NCBI GenBank assembly: GCA_010671905.1
Contig: JAAHII010000001.1
Location: 5,580,001 to 5,644,000 of the forward strand
Origin: Leptolyngbya sp. SIOISBB
Lineage (GTDB): Bacteria; Cyanobacteriota; Cyanobacteriia; Phormidesmidales; Phormidesmidaceae
Direction of reading: 5' to 3'
DNA length: 64,000 nt
Shown here in pieces: positions 57,668 through 64,000 of the stretch. The notes under the pieces were generated by a model, which worked only from the letters and a program-made list of their open reading frames with translations, ran no database searches and was not told the origin of the DNA. A program made the position numbers and the translations under genes. Position 1 is the first letter of the stretch. The number at the start of each line of letters is the position of its first letter.

Positions 57668-58151
57668 ATATTGAGGATTGCGACTAAAACTTTGTCCAGC
57701 ATTCCTAGAAATCCGGTGTAAAAAAGTAGCAAAACTTACGATTTGCCTGGGGATTATGCTTGATCCGCATTGAGTTGATGCGTTAATCGAAATTCACTTA
57801 TCCGCAAACGCTCAATTCTTTACATTGTGCAAATAATGAGTTTCTTAGGGTGATTTACCATACTCATTGCGCCAAGATTCGTTTCCTCTTTAGTACTTTT
57901 TGCGGTGATATTTGCAGGTTAATCTTTGATACCACACCAATCACTCTTTGAAACAGAGTCTCTGCCTTGGTTAGGTGGTTATTCAACACTAGAAAGACGT
58001 GGGCTCGTCAGAAAAGTTCCAAAAACTAAGCTTAATTCTAGCTTAACTATCTCAAAAGCTTATCTTTGGGTTTCGTGGCGTTGTTTTTAATCTTGAACCC
58101 TTAAGTTACACGGTGGTTTTGAGTTTTGATGACTCCACGGAGTGTGCTGTT
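57668..58151. other. Region upstream of the phosphate-binding protein gene
   Basis: It carries the Pho-box-like array at 58031-58071. The rest (57668-58030) is AT-rich with no supported gene. Confidence 0.5.
58031..58071 (+). promoter_or_regulatory. Pho-box-like tandem array
   Basis: Eight-base units repeat every 11 bases: CTTAATTC (58031-58038), CTTAACTA (58042-58049), then weaker CAAAAGCT (58053-58060) and CTTTGGGT (58064-58071). The first two fit the cyanobacterial PhoB/SphR consensus CTTAACCT with three-base spacers. It lies about 80-120 bases before the pstS/sphX start; a TAATCT just downstream (about 58087) could be the -10. Confidence 0.65.
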
Positions 58152-59063
58152 ATGTTCGCAAATAAGTTTAAATTTGCTGGTGTTATTGCACTGGCTGCAA
58201 CTGTCGGTCTAGTAACTGCGACCTCTTCCCAGGCGCAACGAGAAGGTCTGATCCAAATTGATGGTTCCAGTACTGTCTTTCCGGTTTCTGAGGCAATGGC
58301 TGAGGAGTTCATGGCTGCGAATCCGGGTTCTCAGGTCGTGGTTGGCGTTTCGGGAACTGGCGGCGGTTTTCGCAAGTTTTGTTCCGGTGAGACGGATATT
58401 TCTAATGCGTCTCGTCCCGTCAAGGATGAAGAATTAGAGGCCTGTGCTGAGAACGGGATTGTGCCGATCGAGCTGCGAGTCGGAACTGATGCTCTGACAG
58501 TTGTTACCTCGGTTGAGAACGACTTCATTAGCGATATCTCCACGGAGGAGCTGAATGCAATCTGGGCTCCTGAAGCTGAGGGCACTATCACTCGCTGGAA
58601 CCAGGTAAACTCGGCTTGGCCGAATGCACCCATTGGCTTATTTGGCCCTGGTACGGATTCCGGTACCTTCGACTTCTTTACGGATGAAATCAATGGTGAA
58701 GAAGGGGCTAGCCGGGCTGACTATACCGCTAGCGAAGATGACAACATCATCGTTTTAGGAGTATCTCGTGACCCTAATGCTCTGGGTTATTTCGGTCTAG
58801 CCTACTTCCTGGAAAATCAGGATACCTTGAAGGCATTAAGTGTTGATGGCGTCGATCCGACTCCTGAGAATGCCAAGAGCGGTGATTATTCCCTCGCTCG
58901 TCCGTTGTTCATCTACGTTAGCCCAGCCTCTCTGGAGAAGCCTGAGGTGCGCGCATTTGTCGAGTTCTACCTAGAAACGGCTCGCGATACTGATCTCATT
59001 ACCGAAGTGGGCTATGTGCCGATGCCTGAAGACGTATACGACGAGATCTTAGGTAGCCTCTAA
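58152..59063 (+). CDS. PstS/SphX-family phosphate-binding protein
   Basis: A periplasmic phosphate-binding protein. 303 aa from ATG 58152 with a signal peptide (MFANKFKFAGVIALAATVGLV to SSQAQ). The ligand motifs are DGSSTVFPVSEAMAEEF, GVSGTGGGFRKFCSGETDISNASR and GPGTDSGTFDFF. The absence of pstC, pstA and pstB downstream suggests a stand-alone SphX-like protein. The Pho-box-like array upstream fits phosphate-starvation control. Confidence 0.92.
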   Translation: MFANKFKFAGVIALAATVGLVTATSSQAQREGLIQIDGSSTVFPVSEAMAEEFMAANPGSQVVVGVSGTGGGFRKFCSGETDISNASRPVKDEELEACAENGIVPIELRVGTDALTVVTSVENDFISDISTEELNAIWAPEAEGTITRWNQVNSAWPNAPIGLFGPGTDSGTFDFFTDEINGEEGASRADYTASEDDNIIVLGVSRDPNALGYFGLAYFLENQDTLKALSVDGVDPTPENAKSGDYSLARPLFIYVSPASLEKPEVRAFVEFYLETARDTDLITEVGYVPMPEDVYDEILGSL

Positions 59064-59478
59064 GACCTGACGGTTTGAGCACTGTTTTGCTCACCCTAAT
59101 GCTCCCCCAGGATGGATTCATTTCGTCCTGGGGGTTGCTATGCCCAGCTTCGAGATGAGCGATCGATGTTTCTAGGCGTTCTTAGCTCCATCAAGATATT
59201 GCTGTTGTTTTAGTGGCGAGTTAGGGGGCGATCGCTCACCTAGCTGTGAACTTGGTGCTCAAACTTATGCCCCGCATCCGGTTTTGCAGCCTTTTTCTCG
59301 AATTTTTAGAAACAAACGGCAGCGATAAGGTTTAGCCGCTCATGGTTGGTGATCAGAACGGCACCTTCTTCAAGCGAGAGAGACTTCGCAACTTTAATGA
59401 ATTCGCCAGTCTTGGTTTCGTTCATACGCTCCATCCATCGTTCGCATTTGAGTTCCCTGATCCAGTGACATAGCCAAC
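59064..59478. other. Intergenic region
   Basis: About 415 bases; a terminator at 59104-59134, then no supported gene or repeat. Confidence 0.5.
59104..59134 (+). terminator. Terminator of the phosphate-binding protein gene
   Basis: CCCCCAGGA (59104-59112) pairs with TCCTGGGGG (59126-59134), extended inward by a T-G and a G-C pair. The T-run after it is short. It lies 40 bases after the stop. Confidence 0.75.
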
Positions 59479-60327
59479 GTGGAAACGTTAGAGAAACGAG
59501 AGCTCCCTGAACAACTTCCGCAGACTAAATCTGGTGGTCAAAAATGGCGTTGGCAATGGTTGCTTGCTCCACTAATGAGCTTATCGATTTTTTTTCATAT
59601 TGCGCTGCTGTTCGTGCCACTGCCAGCACCAGTACCGCTTGCAGAAGAAGACATTGAAGAAGAGATTTCTGAGGAGGAAGAAGCCCCAATCGATATCTTG
59701 GCGCTATCTGACATTGACGTACCTGAGCCCCCATCAGAGCCACTGCCAGAATCACCTCAACCGCCCGAAACCGCTGCCCCGCCGCCAGATGCCGTGCCGC
59801 CACCGCCCGATCCAAACCAGGTGCCTGAAACGTTGCCAGAATCGCAACTGCCAGAAGAAACAGGACTCGAAGAAACGCCCCCTACTAACACTTTCGACCC
59901 CGCTCGCCAGCAAGCCCTCCTCGACCAAACTGGGGGGATTAACTCTGAGTTCGACCAGACACAAGACTTTCCACTTTATGCGTGGAATCCAGTTAAAGAG
60001 CCGGCAGCCTATCTGGCTGGGTGGGAGCCTCAAAGGCTTAGCTGCTTTTTTAGCTTTATCGATGAAATGAATTATGACCTTGATCCACGGGCTAACCGAC
60101 TTAAGTATTTGACGCGTAATTATGGGTTAATCGTCAATGAAGATCTGCCCAGAACGTTTCCCGGTCAAGAAATTGTTCCACAGCCTGACGGATACTGTGG
60201 TGAAGACTTCTTCGTGATTAACGAAAATGGCGTGCCTGCAGGTGTCTATGTTTCTGCTATTGGGGTTGGGGAAGGAAATCCGCCAGCCAATGTCATCCTG
60301 GTATTTTGGGTTGAAGACCCTCGGTGA
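59479..60327 (+). CDS. TonB-like protein with proline-rich linker
   Basis: 282 aa from GTG 59479. There is one membrane helix (about residues 27-48) containing S-x-x-x-H (SIFFH), the motif TonB uses to couple to ExbB-ExbD. An acidic and proline-rich linker (about 52-138) spans the periplasm. The C-terminal domain (FDPARQQALLDQ, then AGWEPQRLSCFF, YCGEDFF and ANVILVFWVEDPR) is shared with the end of the next protein, not the classic TonB-C domain. It probably acts as an energy transducer or anchor in the envelope. No exbB or exbD lies nearby. Confidence 0.65.
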   Translation: METLEKRELPEQLPQTKSGGQKWRWQWLLAPLMSLSIFFHIALLFVPLPAPVPLAEEDIEEEISEEEEAPIDILALSDIDVPEPPSEPLPESPQPPETAAPPPDAVPPPPDPNQVPETLPESQLPEETGLEETPPTNTFDPARQQALLDQTGGINSEFDQTQDFPLYAWNPVKEPAAYLAGWEPQRLSCFFSFIDEMNYDLDPRANRLKYLTRNYGLIVNEDLPRTFPGQEIVPQPDGYCGEDFFVINENGVPAGVYVSAIGVGEGNPPANVILVFWVEDPR

Positions 60328-60441
60328 ACATCACTGATTGGTTTATCGTCATACTGGTTAACTCTCATGGGAGAGCACTCCAGCGTCTTGTTTTGCTCAT
60401 TTTGAACGCCATCACTTTGGGTCCCAGGAGTTATAGAAACG

Positions 60442-62286
60442 GTGTCTTTCCAATTACCTAAAAAGAAACCTGCTTGGTATTTTTTACTGGCTCCGATGTT
60501 GTTGGCCTCGGTGGGTTTACATGCGCTGGTTTTGTTTGTGCCCACCGGGCCTGCAGAAGAGTCTCTATTACCACCGCCTGATCCCGAGGAAGACGGGGTG
60601 GCGGTGATTAAAATTGACGCTCCACAATCTAGTGCAACCGCAGCTTCAGCTAATGCTGGTACAGTCAAGACAGCGCCGCCAGCTAATGCCCAAGCGTCGC
60701 GCACGGGAAGTTCGGCGAACGCAAACAGAGCTCAGGCTGCTGGACAAAGTAGCAATAGTCGTCCCACTAGCAGCAGTACAACTAACTCAAGCACGACGGG
60801 ACCGATACCCAACTTTTCAACCTCAGGTCAGGTCAATAATCCTAATACTGAGACACCAACGGTGGGAGGTCGAGCGACTAGTGGCAGTGGTCGAACAACT
60901 GGCGTCGCAGTTCCCCCTGTGGGTCCTGATCCATTTGAAGAATATATTGAAGTCTTTAAGACTTACAATGCGGTCAAAATTTCGGCGGAAGTTGCTGCAG
61001 ATGATCGCAATACTTGGCTAGGGAGTCTTAGCGATCGCGGCCCTGAGTTCACGAGCCTAGAGATCGAACCGCTGAAGATTTTCGACCCGTTACCGTATGA
61101 AGCCAACATTTGTCTTCCTGGTACGCCTGAGGCAGCCCAGCTCTTGGTATTAGTTGATGCCGAAGGCAATCTAGATGAAGACCAGTATCAGCCCTTTCTG
61201 CAACGGACGGGATATCGGTCTTTTGATAATGCTGCTGCCGAAAAAATCAAGCAGCATGATTTCCCTGAAGGCGACATGCCTAGAGCTTACCTAGTCGAAA
61301 TTGCCGTGGATTATGATGCAGCCGACTGTGACTGGCCGCCTCAGGTGGAAAAGTTGCCTGACGAGTATTTCACCGTTCTAGATAACTATATTGGGCCAGC
61401 CCTCACAACGCCTGCTGACAGCAAAGCGGCTCAAGAAACCTGGCTTGCCTCGCTTGCTGACAATGATGAGCTTGAGCTACCGGTTATGGATGAACTAGCG
61501 GCTGAAGACTTTGAAGACTTTGAATATGAAGTGCCTTATCCCTTAGAGATTTGCCTGCCCTTGGCCCCGAAAGATGCGAAGTTTGGCGTAGTCCTACAGC
61601 CTGATGGCAAATTAAGCACGGAACCGGTGATGGTGCGCTCAACGGGATATCAAAATTTTGACGATCGCGCCCGCGAACTCGTGACGGATTTTCAATTTCC
61701 GACAGCTGATGAAACACACCTCTTAGTCGTCATAGTCCCGGTGGACTATAACTCCACTAACTGTCAGCCTCTCGATTCAGACTCGTTTGATGTACCAACG
61801 ACAACCAGCCGCACCACCGCCAATGATGAGGCTGTTCCTGAGACGGATACAGCGATCACCTTTGACCCAGCTCAGCAGACCACCCTTTTAGAAAAGGGTC
61901 GACAGCAGGTAGAAGCCGATTCGGTAGGGAGTTTGAATACTCAATTGGCCTTAGCAGCTGCGGCTTTAGAAGCCGGTTGGCCTGCCGCAGTTGACCGCAG
62001 TTGCTTTTTGGCTGATATCACTACCGAATCATTCATACCGGTAGAGGCGGCTGCAGACGCGTTGGTGATGTCAGAAGATGTTGAGTGGGTGCCTACAACA
62101 CTGTCGCGTTTGTATCAGACCGAGGCTGCTGACGCTGGCGAATATTGCGGTGCGCCCCTGATCACCTTGTCAATTGACAACGCCGCGCAACTCTTTGCCT
62201 CCACCATTCCGTTTGGGACGGGTGGGGCCAATACTCTGGTCGTTCTTTGGACTGCTGATCCGCGGGGGGCTAAACCTGCAGACTGA
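60442..62286 (+). CDS. TonB-like protein with two TonB-C-like repeats
   Basis: 614 aa from GTG 60442. A membrane helix (about residues 12-34) repeats the neighbour's LAPxxxxSxxxHxxxLFVP pattern. A Ser/Thr/Asn/Ala-rich linker of about 120 residues follows, then two homologous domains: one with LQRTGYRSFDNAAAEKIKQHDFP, the other with VRSTGYQNFDDRARELVTDFQFP, each like the end of TonB. The C-terminal domain (FDPAQQTTLLEK, AGWPAAVDRSCF, YCGAPL, ANTLVVLWTADPR) is shared with the upstream protein. It lies 114 bases after it and is probably in the same operon. Confidence 0.7.
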   Translation: MSFQLPKKKPAWYFLLAPMLLASVGLHALVLFVPTGPAEESLLPPPDPEEDGVAVIKIDAPQSSATAASANAGTVKTAPPANAQASRTGSSANANRAQAAGQSSNSRPTSSSTTNSSTTGPIPNFSTSGQVNNPNTETPTVGGRATSGSGRTTGVAVPPVGPDPFEEYIEVFKTYNAVKISAEVAADDRNTWLGSLSDRGPEFTSLEIEPLKIFDPLPYEANICLPGTPEAAQLLVLVDAEGNLDEDQYQPFLQRTGYRSFDNAAAEKIKQHDFPEGDMPRAYLVEIAVDYDAADCDWPPQVEKLPDEYFTVLDNYIGPALTTPADSKAAQETWLASLADNDELELPVMDELAAEDFEDFEYEVPYPLEICLPLAPKDAKFGVVLQPDGKLSTEPVMVRSTGYQNFDDRARELVTDFQFPTADETHLLVVIVPVDYNSTNCQPLDSDSFDVPTTTSRTTANDEAVPETDTAITFDPAQQTTLLEKGRQQVEADSVGSLNTQLALAAAALEAGWPAAVDRSCFLADITTESFIPVEAAADALVMSEDVEWVPTTLSRLYQTEAADAGEYCGAPLITLSIDNAAQLFASTIPFGTGGANTLVVLWTADPRGAKPAD

Positions 62287-62320
62287 TGATTCAGAGCCGG
62301 CGGCTGGTATGGCCACTACT

Positions 62321-63157
62321 TTAGGACGCCAAGCGATCGCGATCCGTCAAAATTTCATAGCCGGTATCTGTCACTAACACCGTGTGTTCAAACTGAGCCG
62401 ATAGAGAGCGATCCAGAGTGACGACCGTCCAGCGATCGCTAAGGGTGCGAGTGTGCTTGCCCTTCGCATTCAAAATTGGCTCAATGGCCAGGGTCATCCC
62501 CGATTCCAAGCGAATATTCGGTAACTGGCGCGTGCGAAAATTAAACACTGACGGGGGTTCGTGCAAGTTACGGCCAACTCCATGACCAACATAGTTTTCC
62601 ACAATGCTGAAATCTGCTGCTTTTGCGACATCTTCAATGGCTCCAGCAATATCCATTAACGTGTTGCCCGCTTTCACCTGTTCAATACCCGCGTAGAGCG
62701 CCGCCTCTGCAGTGTTAATCAGGCGCTGGGCCTCTGTCGATATCTTACCGATCGGAATGGTGATGCAGGAGTCGCCGTGGAAACCATCGAAATAGGCCCC
62801 TGTGTCAACTTTCAGCACATCCCCCGCCCGGATGACTTTGCGTTGACGAGGAATGCCGTGAACCACCTCGTTGTTGAGACAAGCACAAATACTAGCGGGA
62901 AACCCGTGATACCCCTTGAAGCTAGGCGTCGCGCCCATTTCTCGAATACGGGCTTCGGCATAGGCATCCAGATCGGCCGTGGTCATACCCGGTTCTACCC
63001 GCTGCGAAATTTCGTGGAGAACTGTAGCCACGATTCGCGCTGCTTGGCGCATAGTGGCAATCTCAGCATCGTTTTTCAGCTCAATCCCCTTCACTCGACG
63101 TCGTTTAGGACTGCTTTGGGGATTTGGACGGGAAAGGAGTTGGGACAGCAAATTCAT
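62321..63157 (-). CDS. map: Methionine aminopeptidase
   Basis: Removes the initiator methionine from new proteins. 278 aa from ATG 63157 ([11 protein letters not shown]). The metal ligands lie in [15 protein letters not shown] (two Asp), [12 protein letters not shown] (His) and IEPIL and QFEHTV (two Glu). The N-terminal extension of about 25 residues before KGIELKND is basic and variable. It converges on the TonB-like gene. Type I enzyme. Confidence 0.95.
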   Translation of the reverse strand: MNLLSQLLSRPNPQSSPKRRRVKGIELKNDAEIATMRQAARIVATVLHEISQRVEPGMTTADLDAYAEARIREMGATPSFKGYHGFPASICACLNNEVVHGIPRQRKVIRAGDVLKVDTGAYFDGFHGDSCITIPIGKISTEAQRLINTAEAALYAGIEQVKAGNTLMDIAGAIEDVAKAADFSIVENYVGHGVGRNLHEPPSVFNFRTRQLPNIRLESGMTLAIEPILNAKGKHTRTLSDRWTVVTLDRSLSAQFEHTVLVTDTGYEILTDRDRLAS

Positions 63158-63575
63158 ATAACTTATGTGCAATCTTAAAAACTCAGCGTCTGGTTATTGA
63201 GATCGCTGTTTCATCGCCCTATCTGGATCGACACAGAAGGTTTATACCGAAAAACCAGAGCCGCATGGTGAGCTATACAACTCACTTAGAGAGTAGTGTA
63301 ACTTGAGAGGTCGGTGTTCTGTGCTTGACCGCTGCTTCGAGACGGGTTTAGCAATCGCCTTCTAATTGATCGCGGTTCGATATTGTTCAACGCTCGTGGC
63401 TGAACGAAAGGTTAGGTAATGTTGCCGTTCGGGAGGGGCCAATCATCTCCATGACGACAGCTTCTCGGGCCAATCTCCTTCAAAGACCTCAAAGCTCGCA
63501 ATTCTTTTTGGTCAGGGCTAGACACAAGCAAACTACTTGTCCTAGTATTAAAGACTGTGCGCTTTTCCAAATATC
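63158..63575. other. Divergent region of map and rplS
   Basis: About 420 bases with no supported gene, hairpin or repeat; both promoters must be here. Confidence 0.5.
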
Positions 63576-63938
63576 ATGAATGCCGAACAAGCTATTCGTT
63601 CGCTAGAAGCGGACTACATTAAGACAGATCTTCCTGACATTTACGTGGGTGACACTATCCGCGTGGGTGTTCGCATTCAGGAAGGGGGTAAAGAACGAGT
63701 TCAGCCCTATGAAGGTACAGTCATTGCTAAGCGTGGTGGCGGTATTAATGAAGCGATTACGGTTCGAAAGATCTTTCAGGGCGTCGGCGTTGAGCGAGTG
63801 TTTTTGGTTCACGCGCCGCTGATTGCGAATATCAAGGTTTTGCGTCGGGGTAAGGCTCGTCGGGCCAAGCTGTACTACCTGCGCGATCGCGTCGGTAAAG
63901 CAACCCGCCTGAAACAGCGATTTGACCGCAGTCTCTAA
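63576..63938 (+). CDS. rplS: 50S ribosomal protein L19
   Basis: 120 aa with [48 protein letters not shown] and the end [21 protein letters not shown]-like, standard for L19 at the subunit interface. Monocistronic in this window; the weak hairpin at 63971-63984 may end it. Confidence 0.96.
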   Translation: MNAEQAIRSLEADYIKTDLPDIYVGDTIRVGVRIQEGGKERVQPYEGTVIAKRGGGINEAITVRKIFQGVGVERVFLVHAPLIANIKVLRRGKARRAKLYYLRDRVGKATRLKQRFDRSL

Positions 63939-63970
63939 GGGCAAGGCCAGGTTATCCGTGATAGCATAAG

Positions 63971-63984
63971 AGCCCTGCGGGGCT
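63971..63984 (+). terminator. Possible terminator after rplS
   Basis: AGCCC pairs with GGGCT around a four-base loop, 32 bases after the rplS stop. The T-run is poor. Confidence 0.35.
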
Positions 63985-64000
63985 TCCACATGCGTCCTTA

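Overview
The window is chromosomal DNA from a cyanobacterium. Photosynthesis-specific genes (psb27, the Calvin-cycle gap2, the clock-output regulator rpaA), the fbp-zwf-opcA order, the ribosomal cluster order and the many GCGATCGC (HIP1) octamers all point there, for example at 1792-1799, 1929-1936 and 6712-6719. Gene content and PEP-CTERM proteins suggest a Leptolyngbya-like lineage, but the genus cannot be fixed from sequence reading alone. No rRNA, tRNA, CRISPR array, prophage or intact insertion sequence was seen.

Layout. 1-12 kb: start of a secreted protein, birA, speA, a RelE/ParE-type toxin-antitoxin pair, a broken lipoprotein gene, a two-gene ABC exporter, an 846-residue secreted protein of unknown function and an isocitrate/isopropylmalate dehydrogenase paralogue. 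12-16 kb: rpmG-rpsR-RNase II and an HNH nuclease. 16-22 kb: an MntP-like membrane protein, an ATP-dependent DNA ligase and a carotenoid oxygenase. 22-27 kb: a GIDE-domain membrane protein, two PEP-CTERM surface proteins, a PadR regulator and a VOC protein. 27-33 kb: argG, a PmbA/TldD protease, an isochorismatase-like hydrolase and gap2. 33-41 kb: a DUF6398/pRiA4b-ORF3 pair, then the sugar-phosphate block opcA-zwf-fbp, with pgi divergent from it. 41-49 kb: psb27, then rpmJ-rpsM-rpsK-rpoA-rplQ-truA-rplM-rpsI-rpmE-prfA and an SbcD-like nuclease. 50-57 kb: rpaA, a hisH-rsmD-sulfurtransferase operon, a pyroglutamyl-peptidase homologue, a zinc ribbon, DUF1824 and radC. 57-64 kb: small membrane proteins, a PstS/SphX phosphate-binding protein behind a Pho-box-like array, two tandem TonB-like proteins, map and rplS.

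The most important general observation is that at least seven genes are split by what look like extra bases, mostly in homopolymers. They include the essential rpsI and the central-metabolism genes fbp and zwf, and rsmD, which is thereby falsely fused to its neighbour. This argues for uncorrected indel errors in the assembly rather than gene decay. Frameshifts in the other genes (a PEP-CTERM gene, a pRiA4b-ORF3-like gene, a lipoprotein) should be judged in that light.

Candidates for less-described biology are the tandem TonB-like pair with a shared C-terminal domain, the 846-residue secreted protein, a dispersed intergenic repeat with a hairpin, a near-perfect 38-bp palindrome between the two PEP-CTERM genes, a REP-like inverted repeat, and a cluster of three small membrane proteins.
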